Of a stretch of 52,500 nucleotides of DNA, positions 44,306 through 51,547 are shown piece after piece. Each line of letters begins with the position of its first letter. Position 1 is the stretch's first letter. The translations under genes and the position numbers were made by a program. The stretch is from Candidatus Pelagibacter sp. (GTDB taxonomy: Bacteria > Pseudomonadota > Alphaproteobacteria > Pelagibacterales > Pelagibacteraceae). The stretch spans positions 1-52,500 of the forward strand of contig JAOINI010000006.1 in the NCBI GenBank assembly GCA_028139285.1. The letters run 5' to 3'. Below the pieces are notes generated by a model. It searched no databases. It was not told the DNA's origin and saw only the letters and a list, made by a program, of their open reading frames with translations.

Positions 44306-45175
44306 ATGAGTTGTAAAGTTGCGTTTATAGGTTTGGGTGTCATGGGTTATCCAATGGCAGGTTACATTTCAAAAGCGGGTCACGATGTGACTGTTTATAA
44401 TCGAACAAAAGCTAAAGCAGAAAAATGGATTAAAGAATATAAAGGTAAATCTGCAGATACTCCAATGGATGCAGCTAAAGATTGTGATTTTATTTTCACA
44501 TGTGTTGGCAACGACAATGATTTAAGAGAAGTAACATTAGGTGATAAAGGTTTATTTAAAACTGCAAAAAAAGGTTCAATCTATGTTGATAACACTACTG
44601 CCTCAGCAAATATTGCACGAGAACTATATAAAGAAGCAAAGTCAAAGGGTTTTGATTTTCTAGACGCACCTATTTCAGGCGGTCAAGCGGGAGCTGAAGG
44701 AGGAATTTTAACCGTAATGGTTGGGGGAGATGAAGCTCCATATAAAAAAGCTGAGCCAGTAATTGATTGTTACAGTAAAAAGATAAAATTACTTGGTCCC
44801 TCTGGAAGTGGTCAGTTGACTAAGATGGTAAACCAAATTTGTATCGCTGGCTTAGTGCAAGGTTTATCAGAAGCAATTAATTTTGGTTTGAATGCAGGAT
44901 TAAATATGCATGATGTTATTGAGGTAATTTCAAAAGGTGCAGCTCAATCATGGCAAATGGAAAATAGGCACAAAACAATGATTGAAGATAAATTTGATTA
45001 TGGTTTTGCTGTTGATTGGATGAGAAAAGATTTAAAAATAGCTATGGATGAAGCAAAGAAAAATAACTCTCCCCTACCAATCACAAAAATAATCGATGAA
45101 TATTATGCTGAAGTTCAGAAAATGGGTGGTCAAAGATGGGATACTTCAAGCCTAATTAAAAGATTTAGAAAATAA
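44306..45175 (+). CDS. beta-hydroxyacid dehydrogenase (3-hydroxyisobutyrate dehydrogenase / tartronate semialdehyde reductase type)
   Basis: A 289-residue NAD(P)-dependent enzyme. The Rossmann motif is VAFIGLGVMGYPMAGYISKAGHDVTVYNRT; the substrate-binding loop DAPISGGQAGAEGG and the catalytic lysine in GSGQLTKMVNQ are intact. The arginine in YNRT favours NADP over NAD, as an inference. Family members reduce tartronate semialdehyde, succinic semialdehyde or glyoxylate, or oxidise 3-hydroxyisobutyrate; I cannot choose between them. It is followed after 3 bases by the flavin-oxidase-like gene. Confidence 0.88.
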   Translation: MSCKVAFIGLGVMGYPMAGYISKAGHDVTVYNRTKAKAEKWIKEYKGKSADTPMDAAKDCDFIFTCVGNDNDLREVTLGDKGLFKTAKKGSIYVDNTTASANIARELYKEAKSKGFDFLDAPISGGQAGAEGGILTVMVGGDEAPYKKAEPVIDCYSKKIKLLGPSGSGQLTKMVNQICIAGLVQGLSEAINFGLNAGLNMHDVIEVISKGAAQSWQMENRHKTMIEDKFDYGFAVDWMRKDLKIAMDEAKKNNSPLPITKIIDEYYAEVQKMGGQRWDTSSLIKRFRK

Positions 45176-45178
45176 GTT

Positions 45179-45787
45179 GTGCCTGAAACAGTAAGTTATT
45201 ACGAAAATTCAAAAGAGATAGAAAAAAAAATCTGGGATTTGCTAACTAGAGCAGTTAAAGATAGATCGTCAGAGTTTAGAACACCAGTGTTTATCTGTGG
45301 GAGTGATAATGACCTTGATGGAAGAGTTGTTGTTCTTAGAAAAGCAGATCAACAGAATAATTTTATCCAGTATCATAGTGATATTAGATCTTCTAAAATT
45401 GAAAAAATAAAAAAGAATCCTCACTGTTCAATTTTGTTTTATGGTAAAGAAGAAAAAATACAGCTCAGAGTTAAAGCTGAATGCGAAGTTAATTATAATA
45501 ATGATATCACAAAAGAATCTTGGGAAAAAACTGGTCATATTAGTAGAAAATGTTACTTAGTAACCAGTGGACCTGGAACAGAGTCTGAAAAGCCAACTTC
45601 AGGGCTAGATAATAAATTTGATAACTTTGACTTCACAAAAGAAGAAAGTGAAGAAGGCTACAAAAATTTTTGTGTAATTAAATGTAAAATTAAAAGTATT
45701 GAGTGGCTTTATTTAGCAGCTAGAGGTCATAGGAGAGCTTTATTAGATCTAAATGGTTCTAAAAAATTTACTTGGTTAATCCCTTAA
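45179..45787 (+). CDS. pyridoxamine 5'-phosphate oxidase-like FMN-binding protein
   Basis: A 202-residue split-barrel protein. GRVVVLRKAD followed by IQYHSDIRSSKIEKIKKNPHCSILFYGKEEKIQLRVKAECEV fits the PNPOx-like FMN-binding fold, and the C-terminal IEWLYLAARGHRRALLDL is typical of the pyridoxamine oxidase-related Alr4036/HugZ-like group. It is probably not the vitamin B6 enzyme itself, as the standard C-terminal PNPOx signature is not seen. The start is a GTG at 45179, three bases after the upstream stop. Its role in this run is unknown. Confidence 0.7.
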   Translation: MPETVSYYENSKEIEKKIWDLLTRAVKDRSSEFRTPVFICGSDNDLDGRVVVLRKADQQNNFIQYHSDIRSSKIEKIKKNPHCSILFYGKEEKIQLRVKAECEVNYNNDITKESWEKTGHISRKCYLVTSGPGTESEKPTSGLDNKFDNFDFTKEESEEGYKNFCVIKCKIKSIEWLYLAARGHRRALLDLNGSKKFTWLIP

Positions 45788-45788
45788 A

Positions 45789-47231
45789 TTATTCAGTGTA
45801 GCCTTTTAAAGATTTTGCATCTTTTTTATCGACAATAATGGATTTTACATCGGTCCAAAATTGTTTTGCACCATATTCTTCGTACCCTTGCAGAGTTCCC
45901 TTATCTATACAATTTTCTCCAAACCATTTTTTTTGATCTTTTTTATATCCTTGGTTTTCTCCATTCCATTCCTTTGATCCATCTCTTCTCTTGATAACCT
46001 GGTGGAGATTAGATTTATAATTTAAAGAACAAGTTGGCAGTGCATGTGCACTTTCAGTATCATATCTTGAAGGTGGATACATTCTACTTTCAAAATGATG
46101 TCCACCTGAGTAAGTTAAAAGATATAAGTTAGGATTCTTAGAAGAATCTTTTAAATTCTTACAGACCCATGGAGGTGTTGATTCATCTTGTTGCCCATTG
46201 ATTGCAAACATTTTAATTTTATCACTAAAATTAACTTCCGATATATCTGGACAAGCAGCATTAATCATAAATCCCTTAGTAATTAAATTCATCGAGGGGT
46301 ATTTATCTCTTAAATCTTGCCAGCCTGCTTTAAATATAGCTAATGATCCTGTTGAGGATCCAATTAAAATTACTTCTTTGGTTTTTCCATATAGTTTTGT
46401 GACTTCTTCTATAGTTGCTATAGCATCATAAAGAATCATAGAGCTTGTGTATGATCCAGTAAACTTTTTTTGATATCTTGGTTCTGCACCATACACTATT
46501 GCAGTTGCATATCCGTATTTACTTACTTGTTTTTCATAATAAATCTCATCGTCCATGTTTGGGGTGCTTGAAGGAACTACAATTATTAATCCGTTTGAAA
46601 TCGAATCAAGATTTCTTAATTCTACTCTTATTTTTTCATCCTTACCTTGATCTTTTAATAAAGTTAAATCATCGTTTGTATTTTTTGAAGTTATAGTTAT
46701 TTCTGTTACTTTCCGATCATCTTTTGAAACAACTTTTTTCGGAACGTCTCCAATTCTTTTTAAATTAATAACACAAGGAACATAATCACTGTCTCCTTTA
46801 TACTTTCTTTTCATTTTGAGGTTTCCGTATTTTTTATCTCCATAATACTGTGATTTACCTCCTACTTTTCTTTTAAATTGATAAACAGAATGTTTTTTTT
46901 CATCATCATTCAAATTGCCAGTAATGATGCTTTTATTACCACGTCTTTCACCTTTAATATAAATTTTACCTTTATCGTCAACTCTTGATTTTTTTTCGTC
47001 TAAAGTCCATCTCCCTGCTCCGCCCCTATCATTAGTTACCATTCCATCTTTAATTATAAATTGGCTACCATCATACGCATTACTATTTTTGCTCCCCCTG
47101 CAATAATCACTAAAGGTGTATGCGCCATCGTATTTTGATGAAGGTTTACCCACTGCTAAAACAGGACTAATTAGAAATAAAGAAATCAAAATAATAAAAT
47201 TATTTTTTATATTTTTTAATATTCTCAACAT
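45789..47231 (-). CDS. secreted alpha/beta hydrolase-like protein
   Basis: A 480-residue exported protein: a signal peptide ends near SPVLAVGK. About residues 30-160 form a separate domain with two cysteines that I do not recognise. The C-terminal half is an alpha/beta hydrolase with the nucleophile elbow G-S-S293-T-G, a likely acid Asp349 in INGQQDESTPP and a likely base at His378 or His379 in SGGHHFES. Cys328, Cys357, Cys412 and another near the end could form disulfides. It may be an esterase or peptidase of the periplasm; the substrate is unknown. Its first 32 bases overlap the 3' end of the gamma-carbonic-anhydrase-like gene. Confidence 0.65.
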   Translation of the reverse strand: MLRILKNIKNNFIILISLFLISPVLAVGKPSSKYDGAYTFSDYCRGSKNSNAYDGSQFIIKDGMVTNDRGGAGRWTLDEKKSRVDDKGKIYIKGERRGNKSIITGNLNDDEKKHSVYQFKRKVGGKSQYYGDKKYGNLKMKRKYKGDSDYVPCVINLKRIGDVPKKVVSKDDRKVTEITITSKNTNDDLTLLKDQGKDEKIRVELRNLDSISNGLIIVVPSSTPNMDDEIYYEKQVSKYGYATAIVYGAEPRYQKKFTGSYTSSMILYDAIATIEEVTKLYGKTKEVILIGSSTGSLAIFKAGWQDLRDKYPSMNLITKGFMINAACPDISEVNFSDKIKMFAINGQQDESTPPWVCKNLKDSSKNPNLYLLTYSGGHHFESRMYPPSRYDTESAHALPTCSLNYKSNLHQVIKRRDGSKEWNGENQGYKKDQKKWFGENCIDKGTLQGYEEYGAKQFWTDVKSIIVDKKDAKSLKGYTE

Positions 47232-47703
47232 AGTTTTTAGCGTTTTCTTTGATGTGTTCTATTTCTTCATCTGTAACTTGCCTAACTACTTTACCTGGAC
47301 TGCCAAGGACCAATGATCTATCTGGAATAACTTTATTTTCTGTCACCAGTGAGTTTGCTCCGATGATACAGTTTTTACCAATCTTTGCTTTATTTAAAAT
47401 AGTTGAACCTATTCCAATAATACAATCATCTGAAATTTCACATCCATGAAGCATTACCATGTGCCCTACTGTTACTCCTTTACCTACAATTGTAGGACAA
47501 CCTGGATCTGTATGTATAACACTACCATCTTGAATATTTGAACCTTCACCAATAATAATTGGTTCTAAATCACCTCTTAAAGTTGCATTGAACCAAATAT
47601 TAGAATTCTTTTTTAATTCTACTCTACCAATAATAACTGCATTAGAAGCTACCCAACTGTTTGGATCGATTTTAGGAGTATGACCGTTAACATCGTAAAT
47701 CAT
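47200..47703 (-). CDS. gamma-carbonic anhydrase-like hexapeptide protein
   Basis: A 167-residue left-handed beta-helix protein of the YrdA/PaaY/gamma-carbonic-anhydrase group. The three zinc-ligand histidines align as His64 (SVIHTDPG), His81 (TVGHMVM) and His86 (MLHGCEI), and NIWFNATLRGDLEPIIIGEGSNIQDGSVIH is the family core. Many members have no measurable anhydrase activity, so the catalytic role is uncertain. Its 3' end overlaps the hydrolase gene by 32 bases. Confidence 0.88.
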   Translation of the reverse strand: MIYDVNGHTPKIDPNSWVASNAVIIGRVELKKNSNIWFNATLRGDLEPIIIGEGSNIQDGSVIHTDPGCPTIVGKGVTVGHMVMLHGCEISDDCIIGIGSTILNKAKIGKNCIIGANSLVTENKVIPDRSLVLGSPGKVVRQVTDEEIEHIKENAKNYVENIKKYKK

Positions 47704-47733
47704 AAATTTGCTGTAATGTATTATTAATTATCT

Positions 47734-47739
47734 TATAAT
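47734..47739 (+). promoter_or_regulatory. possible -10 box close to a start codon
   Basis: A perfect TATAAT hexamer ends 5 bases before the ATG at 47745. If used, it would give a leaderless transcript. No convincing -35 box is seen at 16-18 bases, so it may be chance in this A+T-rich DNA. Confidence 0.25.
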
Positions 47740-47744
47740 ATATT

Positions 47745-48302
47745 ATGGCTTTAACAAAGACACCAGTTTGCGATTTTGGAAAAAAAGCTGAGGATTTCAA
47801 ACTAAAATCAATAGAAAATAAAATTATTTCTTTAAATGACGTAAAAGGTGAAAACGCAACACTTGTAATGTTTATTTGTAATCACTGTCCTTACGTAAAA
47901 GCTATAATTAAAGATTTAGCTAAAGACTGTAATCAATTAAAAAAAGACGGGATTAATTCTGTTGCTATCATGTCAAATGATACTAAAAATTATCCAGAAG
48001 ACTCGTTTGATAATATGATCAAGTTTGCCAAGGCTAATAATTTTGGTGAAATAAATTATTTAATTGATGAAACACAAGATATCGCAAAAAAGTATGGAGC
48101 TGTTTGTACACCTGATTTCTTTGGCTATAATAAAGATTTAAAACTTCAGTATCGAGGAAGATTCAGAGAACTCAAAGATCTAAAACCAACTTCAGGTGGC
48201 GATAGTGATTTAAAAGTTGCAATGAAAATGATTTCTGAAACTCAAGCAGGTCCAAAGGAACAAATTCCTAGCATGGGATGCAATATAAAGTGGTTTAATT
48301 AA
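47745..48302 (+). CDS. thioredoxin-fold protein (AhpC/TSA or ResA-like)
   Basis: A 185-residue thioredoxin-fold protein without a signal peptide. The redox pair is Cys45-Asn-His-Cys48-Pro in VMFICNHCPYVKAI, followed by a cis-proline segment near CTPDFFGYNKDLKLQYRGRF. This matches a peroxiredoxin-like thioredoxin family common in marine bacteria; its partner is unknown. It overlaps the next glycosyltransferase gene by one base. Confidence 0.85.
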   Translation: MALTKTPVCDFGKKAEDFKLKSIENKIISLNDVKGENATLVMFICNHCPYVKAIIKDLAKDCNQLKKDGINSVAIMSNDTKNYPEDSFDNMIKFAKANNFGEINYLIDETQDIAKKYGAVCTPDFFGYNKDLKLQYRGRFRELKDLKPTSGGDSDLKVAMKMISETQAGPKEQIPSMGCNIKWFN

Positions 48303-49387
48303 TGTTTTTAGTTTCTACTAGAAATTTTCCTCCTGAACTTGGTGGAATGCAAAACTTAATGGAAGGTTTGTCTAACGCGCTTTTAAATCATGGACCAGTG
48401 AAGGTTTTTGCTGATAATCATGATGATGCAAAAATTTATGATCAAATTTCTAAATTAAGTATTGAACGTGTATCAGGCTTTAAGATTTTCAGGAAGTATA
48501 GAAAAGCTAATTTAGTTAAAGATTTTATAGCGGGAAATCAAATAAGAGCATGTTTTTTTGACCATTGGAAGAGTATTGAAAATATCGATTTAAAAATTTT
48601 AAAAAAATCAAAATCTTTTTGTTTAATTCACTCTAAAGAGATTAATCATCCTGCTGGTTCCTCTTTAAATAAAAGAGTTGTAAAAGCTCTAAACAAAGCA
48701 GACTTTGTAATTGCAAATTCAAAATTCACAAAAGAATTGGCATTAAAATTAGGAGTAAAAGATGTAACTGTTATCAATCCAGGATGTAATTATCCACTCA
48801 CAGTCAACGAAAAGTCCAGAGAATTTTCAAAAAGTATTTTTGGTAATTCTTCACCAAAATTAATTACTGTATCTAGACTAGATGGTCGAAAAAGTCATCA
48901 AAATATTTTAATGACAATAAAAAATCTTTTGCCAAGGTTTCCAAATTTGAAATATGTATCCATCGGTGATGGAGAGGAAAAAAGAAATCTTGAAAAGTTG
49001 AAAATAGAACTTGGATTAGAAAAAAATGTAGAATTAATTTTTAGTTCCACTGAGCAAGAAAAAGTAGGATTGTTAGAACAGTCAGACGTTTTTGTAATGC
49101 CGTCTGTAGTTTATAAAAAATCAGTTGAGGGATTTGGTATAAGCTACATTGAAGCTGCATCTTATGGCAAACCTTCTATTGGTGGAATTTATGGTGGCGA
49201 AGGAGATGCGATTAAAAGTGGAATAACGGGATATCTATGTAATGGAAATGATCTTAATGCTATTTACGAAACATTATTAAAAATTTTATCTGATGAAAAA
49301 TACAAAGAACTTGGGAAAAATGCCTATGAGTTTTCCAAAGAATTTTCATGGGAAAAAATAATTAAAAAATATATTAGTTTAATTTAG
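48302..49387 (+). CDS. GT4-family glycosyltransferase
   Basis: A 361-residue retaining glycosyltransferase of the GT-B fold. NFPPELGGMQNLMEGLSNAL is the N-terminal acceptor-side loop. The donor half has LITVSRLDGRKSHQNIL, SIGDGEEKRNLEKL and the E-x7-E region GFGISYIEAASYGKPSIGG. It should build surface glycan or lipid-linked sugar. It starts in a TAATG overlap with the thioredoxin-fold gene and meets the GT9 gene end to end with a 14-base overlap. Confidence 0.88.
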   Translation: MFLVSTRNFPPELGGMQNLMEGLSNALLNHGPVKVFADNHDDAKIYDQISKLSIERVSGFKIFRKYRKANLVKDFIAGNQIRACFFDHWKSIENIDLKILKKSKSFCLIHSKEINHPAGSSLNKRVVKALNKADFVIANSKFTKELALKLGVKDVTVINPGCNYPLTVNEKSREFSKSIFGNSSPKLITVSRLDGRKSHQNILMTIKNLLPRFPNLKYVSIGDGEEKRNLEKLKIELGLEKNVELIFSSTEQEKVGLLEQSDVFVMPSVVYKKSVEGFGISYIEAASYGKPSIGGIYGGEGDAIKSGITGYLCNGNDLNAIYETLLKILSDEKYKELGKNAYEFSKEFSWEKIIKKYISLI

Positions 49388-50306
49388 ACTTAATTGAATT
49401 AATAACACTATCAACATCTAGATCTTTAAGATTTTCAACACTTATCGCTTTAAAATTAAAATTCTCAATGCTTACTTTTTTAGCTGTTGTGTGACTTCCA
49501 AATAGTACTATTCCATTTTTATCTAAATGAGAAGCTATATGTGCTGGGCCAGTGTCGTTCGAAACTATAAATTTTGCCTTATGAATTAAACTAATTAAAG
49601 TTTTAATATTTACTGGATCTCTGCCATCTAAAACTACTTTAGCGTTTAAATTGTTAGCTTCTTCTATTTCATTTGGACCTGGAGCTAGTAAGATTGGATA
49701 TTTGTTTTTAAACTCATTCTTCAATTTTAAAATTAATTCCTTAAAATATGGCCACTTTTTATGAGAAAGTTTTCTGGAACAAAATGGAAATAATAAAATA
49801 TAATCGTCGTTAGCATATTGTTTAATAAGTCTAGAAATATCATCAACAGCCCAACTTAAGTCGATATTTTTTACGAATTCAGTTTCAATCCCACTTTTTG
49901 TTAATTGAACCTCCATACGATCTAGGACAGGATCTTTATCAAATTCTTTCTTTTTTTGACCTGGCTCTAATGAGGTTTCAGATGAAGACCATTCTACATT
50001 ATTAATTATAAATCTTCTATAAAATTTTGTTCTACTTGAATTTTGCAAATCAAATACTTTTGAAAATTCGTATTTTTTTAGATTTTTTTTAAGATTATTT
50101 AAATAAAATAAATTCCATCTTGGTAATCTTTTATCAATTATGACACCATCTATATAAGGACATTCAGACATAAAAATTGCATAGGGCTGTGAGGTAAGTA
50201 AAAAAACTTTTCTATTCTGATAAAATTTTTTTATATCTTTAATTGCACCATTTGCTTGAATTAAATCACCTAGCGAACCATGTTTTATAATTAATATATT
50301 TGACAT
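49374..50306 (-). CDS. glycosyltransferase family 9 (heptosyltransferase-like)
   Basis: A 310-residue GT9 protein. It opens ILIIKHGSLGDLIQANGAIKDIKKF, the family N-terminal loop, and carries FIVSNDTGPAHIASHLDKNGIVLFGSHTT, the DTGPAH...lfG donor site. LLFPFCSRKLSHKKWPYF matches the central motif. Transfer of heptose or a related sugar to LPS core is likely. It is divergent from the DUF6165-like gene across 46 bases. Confidence 0.88.
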   Translation of the reverse strand: MSNILIIKHGSLGDLIQANGAIKDIKKFYQNRKVFLLTSQPYAIFMSECPYIDGVIIDKRLPRWNLFYLNNLKKNLKKYEFSKVFDLQNSSRTKFYRRFIINNVEWSSSETSLEPGQKKKEFDKDPVLDRMEVQLTKSGIETEFVKNIDLSWAVDDISRLIKQYANDDYILLFPFCSRKLSHKKWPYFKELILKLKNEFKNKYPILLAPGPNEIEEANNLNAKVVLDGRDPVNIKTLISLIHKAKFIVSNDTGPAHIASHLDKNGIVLFGSHTTAKKVSIENFNFKAISVENLKDLDVDSVINSIKSKLN

Positions 50307-50352
50307 TATTGTTTCCGAGTATATTTATTGAATACTATAGTCAAATAATAAT

Positions 50353-50748
50353 ATGAGTAATAAAATGGACAAAATATTGGCAGAAATTTCAGCTGGTGAA
50401 TTAATAGACAAGATAACGATTCTAGAAATAAAAAAAGAAAAAATAAAAGAAAAAGAAAAGTTAGTCGAAGTAGAAAAAGAGCTAAAATCTCTAAATCTTA
50501 CGAAAGAAAAATTCATAGCAAATAATAATTCAATTTCAGATTATAAAAATAAACTTAAAGATATAAATATCAAACTTTGGGATGTGGAAAATGGTAAAAG
50601 AGCTGCAGAAAAAAAACAGGACTTTGGACAAGAATTTATATCACTAGCTAGAAACGTTTATAAATTAAACGATGAAAGAGCAAAAATAAAACTCGCAATA
50701 AATAATACGTTAGGATCAAATATTAAAGAGGTAAAATCTCACGAATAA
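50353..50748 (+). CDS. DUF6165-like coiled-coil protein
   Basis: A 131-residue charged, helical protein. ILAEISAGELIDKITILEIKKEKI followed by a lysine/glutamate heptad-like stretch to about residue 70 resembles the DUF6165 family, whose members often sit among glycan genes. A long coiled coil is likely from about residues 18-80. No catalytic motif is visible and the function is unknown. It ends one base before the stop of the amidase gene on the other strand. Confidence 0.65.
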   Translation: MSNKMDKILAEISAGELIDKITILEIKKEKIKEKEKLVEVEKELKSLNLTKEKFIANNNSISDYKNKLKDINIKLWDVENGKRAAEKKQDFGQEFISLARNVYKLNDERAKIKLAINNTLGSNIKEVKSHE

Positions 50749-50749
50749 A

Positions 50750-51547
50750 TTATTCACCTTTCAAACTTGGAATCTTTAATCTTAATACTTTAGGTAATTT
50801 AGGGTCAATTATCGTTGTAATGACACCTTCATTTTTTTTTAATTCTTTTAATATTTTTCCATCAGGTGAAACAATCATTGAATGTCCAAAAGTTTTACGC
50901 CCATTGTAATGTATTCCTCCTTGAGCAGGTGCGAAAATATAACAAAAATTTTCTATTGCTCTAGCTTTTAATAATGTATGCCAATGTTTTTTTCCTGTAG
51001 TCTCGGTGAAGGCTGAAGGAACTGACAAAAAAATAGAACCTGCTTTAGATAATTTTCTATAATGATTAGGAAATCTTAAATCGTAACAAATACTTAAACC
51101 AAGTTTGCCCCACGGCAAATTAAATAACTTTTGGTTTTTTCCTGCATTAAATGTTTTAGACTCAAAATATTTTTCTTTTTTACTTAAGACTACATCGTAC
51201 ATATGAATTTTATCATAAAAAGACCTGATTTTTCCATTTTTATCAATTAATACAGATCTATTAACTAATTTATTTTTTGAAACTTTAATTACTACGGAGC
51301 CAACTAAAATCCATTTTTTGTATTTCTTTGCAAGTTTTTTTACGCTACTCAAATAAATATCCCTATTCATTGAGGTACATGTTTTTAATAATTCATTTTT
51401 TTTTAAAGAAAATTGAGATGATACTTCAGGAGTTAAGATGAAATCAGTTTTTTGAAGGACTGCTTTTTTGATTAAAATTGTAGTTCGCTTAAGATTATGA
51501 TGAATATTATTATTTGATCTTAACTGAATACACGAAACACGAAACAT
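50750..51547 (-). CDS. nitrilase-superfamily amidase (deaminated glutathione amidase-like)
   Basis: A 265-residue carbon-nitrogen hydrolase with the full triad: Glu41 (LTPEVSS), Lys113 (YDKIHMYDV) and Cys154 (LSICYDLRFP). KIHMYDVVL...YFESKTFNAG and the RFPNHYR segment resemble the Nit1/YafV-Nit2 group that clears deaminated glutathione or omega-amides. The ATG at 51547 overlaps the stop of the SpeD-SpeE gene by one base. Because of this neighbour, a polyamine-related amidase such as N-carbamoylputrescine amidase is an alternative, but the motifs fit Nit1 better. Confidence 0.82.
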   Translation of the reverse strand: MFRVSCIQLRSNNNIHHNLKRTTILIKKAVLQKTDFILTPEVSSQFSLKKNELLKTCTSMNRDIYLSSVKKLAKKYKKWILVGSVVIKVSKNKLVNRSVLIDKNGKIRSFYDKIHMYDVVLSKKEKYFESKTFNAGKNQKLFNLPWGKLGLSICYDLRFPNHYRKLSKAGSIFLSVPSAFTETTGKKHWHTLLKARAIENFCYIFAPAQGGIHYNGRKTFGHSMIVSPDGKILKELKKNEGVITTIIDPKLPKVLRLKIPSLKGE

